This document shows, piece by piece, positions 1 to 8,454 of a DNA stretch of 64,000 bases; the stretch's first letter is position 1, and each line of letters starts with the position of its first letter. Under the pieces are notes generated by a model that searched no databases, was not told the origin of the DNA, and worked only from the letters and a program-made list of their open reading frames with translations. A program made the translations under genes and the position numbers. Source of the stretch: Magnetospirillum gryphiswaldense MSR-1 v2 (GTDB lineage: Bacteria > Pseudomonadota > Alphaproteobacteria > Rhodospirillales > Magnetospirillaceae). Location of the stretch: the NCBI RefSeq assembly GCF_000513295.1, contig NC_023065.1, forward strand, positions 3,518,501-3,582,500, given 5' to 3'.

Positions 1-1
1 G

Positions 2-673
2 GATTGGCAGGGCAACCCGGGAGTAATCCTCAGGCATGATGTTGACCTCGAAATTAAGGCTGCGTACGACTTTTCACGGGTGATTTCAGAGGTAGGGGTT
101 CGGTCGACCTTTTTTTTCCTGGTCACGGGTGAAACATACAACGTCCACTGTCTTTCCGCCCGACGTATGTTGCGGCAAATGGCCGATGAAGGCTTCGAGG
201 TGGCGCTCCATTTCGACCCTCAGGTCTACGGCGACGCCGACGACGTGGCCCTGGCTCGCCATGCCCGGACCGAAGGCGATATCCTGGCCGACATCATCGG
301 ACAGCCGGTCAATTCGGTTAGCCTGCACAATCCGTCGGTACACGGCAATTTCCTGCTGCTGGACGGCTGGAACAACGCCTATGATCCAGCCATTTTCGCC
401 CCCGACCGTTATTTGTCGGATTCTCGCATGCAATTTCGCTCGGACCCGCTTGAATTCGTTGCGCAAGGGGCGGAACGGACGGTTCAACTGCTGTTGCATC
501 CGTTGCATTACACCCTAGATGGCGACCGCTATCCACAGCCTATGCTGAATTACCTGGAGCGTCAGACCCGTACGGTCGATTCCATATTCCAGGTCAATTC
601 CGAATATCAAGCACAGGTTGGGGATGGCTTGCTGGATGCCATGGCTCAAGCCCTAGCGTATTGGAAGCTGTGA
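2..673 (+). CDS. Polysaccharide deacetylase-like protein, 5' end outside window
   Basis: Partial gene. The frame stays open to the left edge, so the GTG at 80 is internal. The first visible residues include an ILRHDVD segment, the metal-binding Asp/His-Asp motif of the NodB-like polysaccharide deacetylase fold, followed by a strand ending STFFF and later an HFDPQVYG segment. Such proteins remove N-acetyl groups from glycans or act as catalytically poor relatives in O-antigen clusters. It ends four bases before the GT2 gene, so the two are probably co-transcribed. The substrate cannot be told. About 223 residues are visible. Confidence 0.7.
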   Translation, partial: DWQGNPGVILRHDVDLEIKAAYDFSRVISEVGVRSTFFFLVTGETYNVHCLSARRMLRQMADEGFEVALHFDPQVYGDADDVALARHARTEGDILADIIGQPVNSVSLHNPSVHGNFLLLDGWNNAYDPAIFAPDRYLSDSRMQFRSDPLEFVAQGAERTVQLLLHPLHYTLDGDRYPQPMLNYLERQTRTVDSIFQVNSEYQAQVGDGLLDAMAQALAYWKL

Positions 674-677
674 ACCG

Positions 678-1631
678 ATGAAATTATCCATCGTCACCCC
701 CGCCTTCCGCGAGGCCCGCAACCTGCCGGTGATGTACGATCGCCTGAAGGCGGTGTGCGACGGTGCCGGTCTGGATTGGGAATGGGTGATCGTCGATGAT
801 CATTCCCCCGATGACACTTTCGCCGTCACCCACGAACTGACCGAGCGTGACCCGCGCGTGCGCGGCATGCGACTGTCGCGCAATTTCGGCAGCCATGCCG
901 CTATTTCCTGTGGCTTGGCGGCATCGCTGGGCGACGCCGTGGTGATCATGGCCGGCGACCTCCAAGACCCGCCCGAGACCATTCCGGCCCTTTTGGACCA
1001 TTGGCGGCAAGGCGCCCAGATCGTCTGGGCGGTGCGGGCCAAACGCGAGGGGGAGACCGCTTCGACCCTGGCGTTTTCCCGTCTTTATTACTGGTTGATG
1101 CGGCATGTGGCCGGATTGAAGGATACGCCGGCCATGGGCGCGGATTTCTTCCTGATGGATCGGGCGGCGGTGGACGCCTTTGCCCAGTTCGGCGAACGCA
1201 ATGTCAGCATCGTCGCCCTGGTGCAGTGGATGGGGTTTCGGCAGGCTCACATCGAATACGTCAAGGAAGCCCGCTTGCACGGCGTTTCGGGCTGGAATCT
1301 GTCGAAGAAGATTAAGCTGGTCATCGATTCCATGACTTCGTTTTCCTATCTGCCCATCCGCGCCATGTCGGCTATCGGCGTCGGCGTGGCGCTGATCGGC
1401 TTTCTGTACGCTTTGTTCGTGCTGGTGGCGGCGCTGGTGGAACGCTCGGTGCCCGGCTATCCGTCGCTGATGGTGGCGCTGCTGATTCTCAGCGGCTTGC
1501 AAATGGTCATGCTGGGAGTGCTGGGTGAATATATGTGGCGCACCTACGACGAAGGGCGCCGCCGTCCGCGCTGGCTGGTGGAAAGTGCCGTTGGTCGTCT
1601 GCCTGAATCGGGCAAGCCGCCTCAGGGCTGA
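678..1631 (+). CDS. Family 2 glycosyltransferase, polyprenyl-phosphate type, with two C-terminal membrane helices
   Basis: The 317-residue protein begins with the GT-A fold signature SIVTPAFREARNLP, then VIVDDHSPDDT and the metal-binding AGDLQDPPE region. Two hydrophobic helices at about residues 230-300 are the layout of GtrB/DPM1-like enzymes that move a sugar from a nucleotide donor to undecaprenyl phosphate at the cytoplasmic face. It lies four bases after the deacetylase-like gene. Its last ten bases overlap the convergent acyltransferase gene. The sugar transferred is unknown; the family call is firm. Confidence 0.87.
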   Translation: MKLSIVTPAFREARNLPVMYDRLKAVCDGAGLDWEWVIVDDHSPDDTFAVTHELTERDPRVRGMRLSRNFGSHAAISCGLAASLGDAVVIMAGDLQDPPETIPALLDHWRQGAQIVWAVRAKREGETASTLAFSRLYYWLMRHVAGLKDTPAMGADFFLMDRAAVDAFAQFGERNVSIVALVQWMGFRQAHIEYVKEARLHGVSGWNLSKKIKLVIDSMTSFSYLPIRAMSAIGVGVALIGFLYALFVLVAALVERSVPGYPSLMVALLILSGLQMVMLGVLGEYMWRTYDEGRRRPRWLVESAVGRLPESGKPPQG

Positions 1632-2128
1632 GCCCGTGCCGGCGTGCCCCAGGCCCGCGTTCCGCCAGGAATGTCGCGGTTGACCAGGGACATGGCCCCG
1701 ATCACCGCCTTGTCGCCGATGGTGACGCCCTTGGCCACCACGCTGTTGGGGCCGATATAGACGCCCGAGCCGATACTGACCGGGGCCTTGTCGATGGGAT
1801 CCACGCCCAGGCTGGTGCTGCGCCGCACGGTGTCGTGGGTATAGATGTGCACGCCGGCGCTGATGGAACACCAATCGCCGATGATCAGCGGGCCGCCGCT
1901 GCCGTCCAAGATGCAGTTGGGGCCGATCCAGGTGTTTTCACCCACCCGCACGTCACCCAGGATCAGCACACTGTCATAGCACGACGATCCGGCACCGAAG
2001 GCATAGGAACGGGCGATCTCCCAGCGATCGGTCAGCAGATCGCCCAGCGGCACCCGACGGTCGTATTTCGACCGCATCTCGGCGGTCAACCGTCGATAGA
2101 GTACCTGCAAGGTGGACAGCAGGTCCAC
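1622..2128 (-). CDS. Hexapeptide-repeat acyltransferase
   Basis: 168 residues with repeated [LIV]-G-x4 turns (ILGDVRVGENTWIGPNC, VSIGSGVYIGPNSVVAKGVTIGD) that form a left-handed beta helix, as in serine, maltose or sugar O-acetyltransferases. The likely role is acetylation of a sugar or lipid-linked intermediate from acetyl-CoA. The start is GTG, four bases after the WbpD-like gene, so it is the last gene of a three-gene minus-strand operon. It overlaps the end of the plus-strand GT2 gene by ten bases. The acceptor is unknown. Confidence 0.8.
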   Translation of the reverse strand: MDLLSTLQVLYRRLTAEMRSKYDRRVPLGDLLTDRWEIARSYAFGAGSSCYDSVLILGDVRVGENTWIGPNCILDGSGGPLIIGDWCSISAGVHIYTHDTVRRSTSLGVDPIDKAPVSIGSGVYIGPNSVVAKGVTIGDKAVIGAMSLVNRDIPGGTRAWGTPARAQP

Positions 2129-2132
2129 GACC

Positions 2133-2675
2133 CTATCCGGCCAAAGCGTCAGCGGACGGCGGAGATTGGCTCATATCCCAATCCAGGCGCTTGCCCGATC
2201 TGCTGACGTAATCCACCAGCTTGGCCGGATTGCCCATGACCAGGCCATGGGTGGGGACATCCTTGGTCACCACCGCACCGGCGGCGACCATGGCGTAATC
2301 ACCCAAGGTGATGCCGCAGCGGATGGTGGCGTTGGCGCCGATGGAGGCGCCGTTGCCGACCCGGGTCTCGGTGATCTTCCACTCGGTATTGAAGGCGCGC
2401 GGCACCAGATCGTTGGTGAACACCGCATTGGGGCCGACGAAGACGTCATCGCCGATGGTGACGCCGTGATAGACCGACACGCCGTTCTGGATCTTGCAGC
2501 GATCGCCGATTACCGCGCCGATGTCGATATAGCAGGACTGACCGATATTGCAGCCGGCGCCAATCCTTGATTTCTCGCGCACCTTCGACCAGTCCCAAAT
2601 GCGGGTGCCCGCCCCGATGGCGGCCTCGTCATGAACCACGGCGCTGGGGTGGACGAAGACGTCGGTCCGGCTCAT
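2133..2675 (-). CDS. WbpD/WlbB-like sugar N-acetyltransferase
   Basis: 180 residues of left-handed beta-helix repeats with the composition of UDP-2-acetamido-3-amino-2,3-dideoxyglucuronate N-acetyltransferases: an early RIWDWSKVREKSRIG stretch, SCYIDIGAVIGD, and a C-terminal GNPAKLVDYVSRSGK. In the known pathway WbpD acetylates the 3-amino group made by WbpE. The upstream gene here is a WbpE-like aminotransferase, and the two overlap by four bases (ATGA), which supports a functional pair. The dehydrogenase steps (WbpA, WbpB) are not evident nearby, so the exact sugar is inferred. Confidence 0.82.
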   Translation of the reverse strand: MSRTDVFVHPSAVVHDEAAIGAGTRIWDWSKVREKSRIGAGCNIGQSCYIDIGAVIGDRCKIQNGVSVYHGVTIGDDVFVGPNAVFTNDLVPRAFNTEWKITETRVGNGASIGANATIRCGITLGDYAMVAAGAVVTKDVPTHGLVMGNPAKLVDYVSRSGKRLDWDMSQSPPSADALAG

Positions 2676-3811
2676 GGGCTGGTCTCCACCGCCTGACGCA
2701 AGGCGGCGACGATTCGATCCTGGGTGGCCTCGTCCATGTAGGGGTGCATGGGCAGGCTGAACACATGGCCCATCTTGTCCTCGGTCACTGCCATGCCGGC
2801 GGGATCACGCGGAAAGGCCGCATAGGGGCCTTGCAGGTGCAAAGGGGTCGGATAATAGATTCCGGTGGGTACGCCGTCGGCGTTCAGCGCCTTGATGACG
2901 GCATCGCGGTTGGCGGTGGTCATGGTGTATTGCGCCCACACCGAGGTGCCGCCGGCGATCACCACCGGGGTAGCGACCACATCGGCCAGCAATTGGGTGT
3001 AGCGGTTGGCGATGCGGTCGCGGGCCTGGATCTCATCGGCGAAGATGGCCAACTTTTCCAGCAAGATGGCCGCCTGCATGGTGTCGAGCCGGCCATTGAC
3101 GCCGATGCGGGCATGTTCGTAACGATCACGACCCTGACCATGGTTGCGGATCGAGCGCAGGATTTCGATCAATTCGTCGTCATCGGTCAACACCGCGCCG
3201 CCATCGCCATAGCAGCCCAAGGGTTTGGCCGGGAAGAAGCTGGTGGTGGTCATTTCCGCCAAAGCCCCCACCGGCGTGCCGTGCAGGGCAGCGCCGAAGC
3301 TTTGCGCCGCGTCGGCGATCATGGTCAGCCCATGTTTGGCGGCGATGGCCCCCAAGGCGACATAATCGGCGGGCTGGCCGAACAGATCCACCGGCATCAC
3401 CGCCTTGGGCTCCAGATGCGACGGACAGGAATCGATGCAGCGTTGCAGACTGGCCGGGTCCATGGTCAAGAGGTCCGGCAGGATATCGACGAAGACCGGG
3501 GCGGCGCCGACCAGGACGGCGGCCTCGGCGGTGGCGACGAAGGTAAAGGACGGCACGAAGACGGCGTGGCCGGGGCCGATGCCTTTGGCCATCAAAGCCA
3601 GGACCAGGGCGTCGGTGCCGCTGGCGCAGGCCAGGGCATGCTTGACCCCGCCCCATTGCGCCAATTGCTTTTCCAACGCGATGATTTCCGGCCCCATGAC
3701 GAAGGCGCCGTGCTCCAGCACCTTCTTAAGCGCCGCTTCCACCTTGTCGGCGATGCGCAGGCGCTGGGTTTTCAGATCGATGAAGGCGATGGGGGCAGGG
3801 GTGGCAGTCAC
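2672..3811 (-). CDS. DegT/DnrJ/EryC1/StrS-family sugar aminotransferase, WbpE-like
   Basis: PLP-dependent enzyme expected to place an amino group on a keto-sugar nucleotide. Seen: N-terminal IAFIDLKTQ, the cofactor region ACASGTDALVLAL, DAAQSFGA, and the lysine-bearing motif SFFPAKPLGCYGDGGA that forms the internal aldimine, then GVNGRLDTMQAAIL. These are close to WbpE/WlbC. I chose the GTG at 3811 because the conserved N terminus follows directly; a TTG start at 3874 would add 21 unusual residues towards the IS scar. It is first in an operon with the acetyltransferase genes. Confidence 0.87.
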   Translation of the reverse strand: MTATPAPIAFIDLKTQRLRIADKVEAALKKVLEHGAFVMGPEIIALEKQLAQWGGVKHALACASGTDALVLALMAKGIGPGHAVFVPSFTFVATAEAAVLVGAAPVFVDILPDLLTMDPASLQRCIDSCPSHLEPKAVMPVDLFGQPADYVALGAIAAKHGLTMIADAAQSFGAALHGTPVGALAEMTTTSFFPAKPLGCYGDGGAVLTDDDELIEILRSIRNHGQGRDRYEHARIGVNGRLDTMQAAILLEKLAIFADEIQARDRIANRYTQLLADVVATPVVIAGGTSVWAQYTMTTANRDAVIKALNADGVPTGIYYPTPLHLQGPYAAFPRDPAGMAVTEDKMGHVFSLPMHPYMDEATQDRIVAALRQAVETSP

Positions 3812-3983
3812 GGCGAAAACCCGCACAGTCAAAGGGATGGCAGGTTTTATGGACCTTTTCCCCGGGCCGATCAAGGTTGATCGGTGTCAACACTCTGGAC
3901 CGGGCGCGTGCTAACCAGTAGCCCTATTGCATTGACGCAAACACAGGATTCACAAGCGACCTACGCCGTGCGAGTCTGTGGTC

Positions 3984-4567
3984 ATGGAACAGACCGTCAG
4001 CATCATCGTCTCCCCCGAGGACCAAGTGCGTTTGGCCGAGGTCATTGGGGATCTCAATAGTCCGCAAAAGCACGTTCAACGGGCGCGGATCGTCCTACTT
4101 TCGGTCGAGCGTCGGCCCGTCATTGAGGTGGCCCGCAACATTGGCATCAGCCGCCCGGCGGTGTAGCGCTGGCAAATGCGCTATGCCGAGCAAGGGGTGG
4201 ATGGCATGTTGCGGGACAAGACGCGCAAGCCGGGCAAGCCCCCCTTTGCCCTTGGAAACGATAGCGAGGGTCCTGGCGCTGCCGTGTTCCAACCCACCCG
4301 GCAGCATTACTCATTGGACGGGCCGCGCGGTCGCCAAGGCCGTTGGCATCAGCTTGCGGGCGGTCCAACGGATTTGGGACGCCCACCGTCTCCAGCCGCA
4401 CAGGCTGCGCACTTTCAAGAAATCCAAGGACCCCGCCTTCTCCGAGAAAGTCGAGGATGTGGTCGGCCTCTACATGGAGCCGCCGTGCCACGCCGTGGTG
4501 GTGTCCATTGATAAGAAAAGCCAGATCCAGGCCCTCGACCGCACCCAGCCCGGCCTGCCGCTGAAAC
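3984..4567 (+). pseudogene. IS630-family transposase remnant (nonsense, frameshift, 3' truncated)
   Basis: The reading starts MEQTVSIIVSPEDQVRL with a helix-turn-helix (NIGISRPAV), then hits TAG at 4164-4166 where relatives have a Trp codon. The frame reopens (QMRYAEQGVDGMLRDKTRK) and shifts by +1 near the C-run at about 4238-4243, continuing as ETIARVLAL, HWTGRAVAKAVGIS and VVVSIDKKSQIQALDRTQP. It ends abruptly after GLPLK at a TA dinucleotide, where a second IS begins; the rest of the DDE catalytic domain is missing. The left end of this element is probably between 3880 and 3984 but cannot be placed without its partner repeat. Confidence 0.82.
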
Positions 4568-4569
4568 TA

Positions 4570-5609
4570 GAGCAAATTCCGACCTGAATGAATCGTGGGG
4601 GATTCCCACGGCGACGTTTTTGTGATTCATCGTGTCTGCTGGAGCGGGAGGCCAGCCGACATGGGGAAATGCCTTTCCGACGATTTGAGGGAGCGGGTCA
4701 TCGCCGCAGTTGAGGCCGGAGCATCACGGCGTCAGGCCGCCGCCCGATTTGGGGTCAGCGTGGCGAGTGCGATCCGCTGGATGCAGGCGTGGCGGGACCA
4801 GGGCGAGGCCAAAGCCAAACCTCAAGGTGGCGACCGGCGATCATCGCGCATTGAAGCCCATGCTGATTTCCTGCTGGCCGAGATCGAGGTGACACCGGAC
4901 ATCACCTTGGCTGAACTCCAGGCGCTCATGAGGGAGCGCGGTGCCCCAGTCGGCATCGCATCGTTGTGGCGATTCTTCGGTCGACGGCAGATCACACTCA
5001 AAAAAAACCGCGCACGCTGCCGAGCAGCAACGGCCTGACGTCGCCGAAAGGCGTTGGATTTGGTTCGAGGAGCAGCCCGACCTCGACCTGGAGCGGTTGG
5101 TCTTCATCGACGAAACCGGCGCCACGACCAAGATGGCCCGGTTACGAGTGCGATCCAGACGCGGAGAACGCTGCCGTGCAGCCGTACCCCACGGCCATTG
5201 GAAGACAACGACCTTCACGGGAGCATTGCGCTTGTCTGGAATGACGGCCCCAATGGTGCTCGATGGTCCGATGACCGGCCCGGCCTTTGTCGCCTATGTC
5301 GAACAGGTGCTGGTGCCGACGCTATCGCCGGGAGACATCGTCATTCTCGATAATCTGCCCGCCCACAAGGTCTCCGGCGTGCGCAGCGCTATCGAGGCTG
5401 TCGGGGCCAAGGTCCGATACCTTCCGCCCTACTCGCCAGACTTCAACCCCATCGAAACAAACTCAAGGCACTCCTACGCAGGGCCGCCGCCCGAACAGTC
5501 TCTGAACTTTGGGACGCTATCGCCGAGGCCATCGACCAGTACTCTCCCGTCGAATGCCTGAAATACTCCATCCATGCCGGATATGATCCAGATTGATCGG
5601 AAATTGCTC
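4570..5609 (+). mobile_element. IS630-family insertion sequence, TA-flanked, inactive
   Basis: Imperfect terminal inverted repeats bound it: GAGCAAATTCCGACC at the left, and GAGCAATTTCCGATC as the reverse complement of the right end. TA flanks both sides (4568-4569 and 5610-5611), the dinucleotide this family duplicates. Length is 1040 bp. The left flank is a truncated IS630 transposase and the right flank a truncated IS256 transposase. Near its left end is a small GTGGG/CCCAC hairpin and a longer-range GAATC/GATTC repeat. The transposase inside is broken. Confidence 0.82.
4661..5596 (+). pseudogene. IS630-family transposase in two or three frames
   Basis: The ATG at 4661 gives MGKCLSDDLRERV with a helix-turn-helix (RRQAAARFGVSVASAIRW). 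At a run of eight A (5000-5007) the frame must shift by +1 to join the catalytic half: FIDETG (first Asp), ILDNLPAHK (second Asp) and YSPDFNPIE (Glu). The A-run could be a programmed slippage site, or a base may have been gained or lost. Just after NPIE, near 5455, a second disruption that looks like a short deletion throws out the C-terminal helix, which is still readable in another frame to 5596. That second lesion makes it dead whatever the first means. Confidence 0.8.
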
Positions 5610-5611
5610 TA

Positions 5612-6718
5612 GCATGCACGCTCCCCACTCTTCCCGGGCACGTCCATGGCGAGCGCAATCCCGATCACCGCTTTGTCCATCGCAATGGCTACCGCGAGCG
5701 GGACTGGGAGACCCGGGCTGGGACAGTGGAGCTGCGCATCCCGCGCCTGCGCAAGGGCAGCTACCTGCCGTGCTTCCTGGAGCCGCGCCGGATGGCCGAG
5801 AAGGCACTGACCGCCGTGATCCAGGAAGCCTATGTCCAGGGCATCTCCACCCGCTCGGTGGACGATCTGGTTAAGGCCATGGGCATGACGGGCATTTCCA
5901 AGAGCCAAGTATCGCGGCTTTGCGCCGAGATCGACGGCAAGATCGCCACCTTCCTGGAACGCCCCATCGAGGGCGATTGGCCCTATGTCTGGCTCGACGC
6001 CACCTACGTCAAGGTGCGCCAGGACGGCCGCATCGTCAGCGTGGCGGTCACCATCGCGGTGGGCGCCAACACCGCCGGGCGGCGCGAGGTTCTGGGCATG
6101 GCCATCGGCCCGTCGGAAGCCGAGACCTTCTGGACCGACTTCCTACGCAAGCTGGCGCGACGTGGCCTGCGCGGCGTCAAGCTGGTGGTGTCCGACGCCC
6201 ATGAGGGGCTGAAAGCCGCCATAGCCAAGGTGCTGAACGCCACCTGGCAGCGCTGCCGCGTCCACTTCATGCGCAACGTCCTGGCCCACGCCGGCAAGCA
6301 GGGCCGTCGCGTCGTCTCCGCCTTCATCGGCACCGCCTTCGCCCAAGACACTGCCCAAGCCGCCCGCGCCCAGTGGCGCCAAGTGGCAGACCAGCTTCGC
6401 CCCAGGGCGCGGAAACTGGCCGAACTGATGGACGACGCCGAAACCGATGTCCTCGCCTACATGGGCTTCCCGGCCACGCATCGGGCCAAGCTGCACTCGA
6501 CCAACCCCATCGAGCGCCTCAACGGCAAGATCAAGCGCCGCACCGAGGTCGTCGGAATCTTCCCCAACGAGGCAGCTATCACCCGCCTGATCGGCGCCAT
6601 CCTCCTGGAACAGAACGACGAATGGGCCGTACAGCGGTCCCGCTACATGACCCTGGAATCCGTCGCCCCCTTGGGTGATGATCCCCTGACCAGCATGCCG
6701 CCCGTCGCGGCGGCCTGA
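5612..6718 (+). pseudogene. IS256-family transposase, N-terminally truncated
   Basis: The open frame runs 368 codons from the IS630 boundary. It reads [15 protein letters not shown], then [41 protein letters not shown], the catalytic WLDATYVKV region, VVSDAHEGL, a CxxH pair ([10 protein letters not shown]) and the terminal [14 protein letters not shown] with the catalytic Glu. Full-length members have roughly 400 residues, so only an N-terminal DNA-binding portion of some tens of residues is lost. The ATG at 5726 could make a shorter product, but without a left terminal repeat the element cannot move itself. Confidence 0.85.
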
Positions 6719-6787
6719 TCAACCCGGCCAAGCCCGCCGGAGATCAAACGGCGACCGCGCTGTTACACCAATCCTTGGGACACGATC
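5612..6787 (+). mobile_element. IS256-family element, left end deleted
   Basis: Right-hand part of an IS256 (Mutator-like) element. It begins directly after the TA bordering the IS630 copy, already inside the transposase, so the left terminal repeat and first codons are gone. The right terminal repeat is probably the TTACACCA...GGGACACGATC stretch ending near 6787. The sequence that follows is the tail of a decayed gene, so the element seems to have landed in that gene. The exact right boundary is uncertain by a few bases. Confidence 0.7.
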
Positions 6788-6804
6788 GCCCAACACCTAA
6801 TCAG

Positions 6805-7223
6805 ATGCAGTATTTCCCTCATTATCCGCTGAGCAATCAGGCGCTGGAGCGTGGTTTAATCACTCCGGTCGATCTGACCCATGAGGTGTTGGCCGAACGG
6901 GTGATGAAGAACATGGTGTTCATCACCAAGATTTCCCGCAACCGCAAGGACCAGTTGGAGGCAGCGGTCTATCTGTTGCCCTGGCACAGTACCGTGCTGC
7001 GCTGCGCGCCTTGATCGCGCAATTGCGGTGCAAGCCCAACGATTGGCTCGGAATGGCCTTGGGGTGGATCGCCCTGATGCGGTATCACCATGACTTTCTC
7101 GCCAATCCGGCCTTGATTACGGTGGACCGGGTGGTGCGCGCTGCCCGCATGATTGTGCCGGGCGAGTTCAGCCGGTTGGCGGGGAAGATTCTTGGCCGTC
7201 TGCTAGCGCTGTCCGCACGCTGA
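6805..7223 (+). pseudogene. Decayed 3' gene fragment, possibly the tail of a B12-binding radical SAM protein
   Basis: The first frame reads MQYFPHYPLSNQALERGLIT...LEAAVYLL and stops at 7014. Skipping one base near 6978 joins it to a frame reading ALAQYRAALRALIAQLRC...RLAGKILGRLL that ends at 7223, so a single-base deletion split one gene. The 5' part is missing because an IS256 fragment sits immediately upstream. The FPHYPLSNQALERGLI region resembles the stretch after the barrel in cobalamin-dependent radical SAM proteins, where PGTxLYxxA is common, and the rest is helical. That assignment is only an inference. Its last 56 bases overlap the convergent ligase gene. Confidence 0.5.
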
Positions 7224-8454
7224 CCTTTGCGGAAACAGGGCCAAGGACGGCAATCAGCGCGACGCTCAGCCATAGGGTGCCTTGCCACCAGCTCTGCCAA
7301 ATGCCGTAACTGACGCAGGCGATGATGAAGCCCGAGGCCAGGGCGGGACCGGTGTGGGCGGCCATCCATCCCGATTGTCTGCCCACGGCCCAGAATACCC
7401 GGCCCATGACGGCAGCGGCGAGAAGGGCGCCGACCAGACCCAGTTCCAGCCAGATTTGCACCGGAGCGGAATGGGGGTGGAGGGGCAATTGCGCTTCGGG
7501 AATGGGCGCCCGTTGATTGCCGATGACGATGATATCGTAGAAAACCTCGTCATCGGCACCGGGAATGACCCGTGACGCATCCAAAGCCCAGCCGAAAAAC
7601 GGCTTTTCCAGGGTTCTGTGGGCGGAAAACCGCCAAATGGTCAAGCGGTGGTGCGATGACGACGACAGCCAGCGGGCCCCGTCATAGGTTTGTTGCGGCG
7701 GCGGGATCTGTAAGGCCAGCGGAAACGCGGCAAGGATTATCGCGGCGGTACCGATGGCGCACAGGCCGGCGGTCAGACGCGGGCGCCACCAAAACAGCAG
7801 GGCAAGGATGGTGGAAACCGGCAGAACCAGTTTCGAGGCCAGGGAATGGCTGGCAGCAATGGCCACTGCTCCACCCAACCACAACAGCACCGCCCATGGA
7901 CGCAGGCGCTGGCGCCACAGGGCCAGGCTTGTCGGCACCAGCAGCAGGGCCATCAAGGTCATGCCGCGCGACAGCGACGACAGGCGGCTGTCATGGAGTT
8001 GTGCCGTGATCGGGCCGCTGCCGGCCAGGGCGGACAGGCCCGGGGTCAGGTGTTCAAACAGCAGGACCGCGATGGAAAACGACAGGCCCGCAGCCAAGGC
8101 GCGCAGCGCCCGAATCCGCCATTGCGACGACAGAATTGAGGTGGCCGCCAGCAGGCAAAGGCCACCCAGGAATTCACCGGCCAGCACCAAGCTGGTTTTC
8201 AACGTTTGCGTCTTGTCGATGGCCCATAGTGTCGAGAGGGCGCCGAACAGCACGGCGGCGGCGAAAATGGCCGCCAAGCGGGGATCGATGCGTGTCCACA
8301 AGCGCCCGCGCCAGCAATCATGCAAGCCGGCCAAGGCGATCAGGATGAACAAGGGCGCCATACCGAGCGGGGCGAACAGGGCAAGAAGTGGCCCCAGCAA
8401 TCCGACCATGCACAGGGCCGGGGCGGTCAGGCCGATGGCGGTGATCGTTTTCAT
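7168..8454 (-). CDS. O-antigen ligase/polymerase family membrane protein (Wzy_C-like)
   Basis: 428 residues, strongly hydrophobic, with about ten or more membrane helices. The large periplasmic loop at about residues 270-350 carries HHRLTIWRFSAHRTLEKPFFGWALDAS-type sequence and LPLHPHSAPVQIWLELGLVGA, the Arg and His-containing signature of WaaL/Wzy_C proteins. These join a lipid-linked polysaccharide to lipid A-core, to protein, or to another repeat. It overlaps the upstream epimerase gene by four bases (ATGA). Ligase and polymerase cannot be separated by sequence alone. Confidence 0.8.
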   Translation of the reverse strand: MKTITAIGLTAPALCMVGLLGPLLALFAPLGMAPLFILIALAGLHDCWRGRLWTRIDPRLAAIFAAAVLFGALSTLWAIDKTQTLKTSLVLAGEFLGGLCLLAATSILSSQWRIRALRALAAGLSFSIAVLLFEHLTPGLSALAGSGPITAQLHDSRLSSLSRGMTLMALLLVPTSLALWRQRLRPWAVLLWLGGAVAIAASHSLASKLVLPVSTILALLFWWRPRLTAGLCAIGTAAIILAAFPLALQIPPPQQTYDGARWLSSSSHHRLTIWRFSAHRTLEKPFFGWALDASRVIPGADDEVFYDIIVIGNQRAPIPEAQLPLHPHSAPVQIWLELGLVGALLAAAVMGRVFWAVGRQSGWMAAHTGPALASGFIIACVSYGIWQSWWQGTLWLSVALIAVLGPVSAKVSVRTALADGQESSPPTG

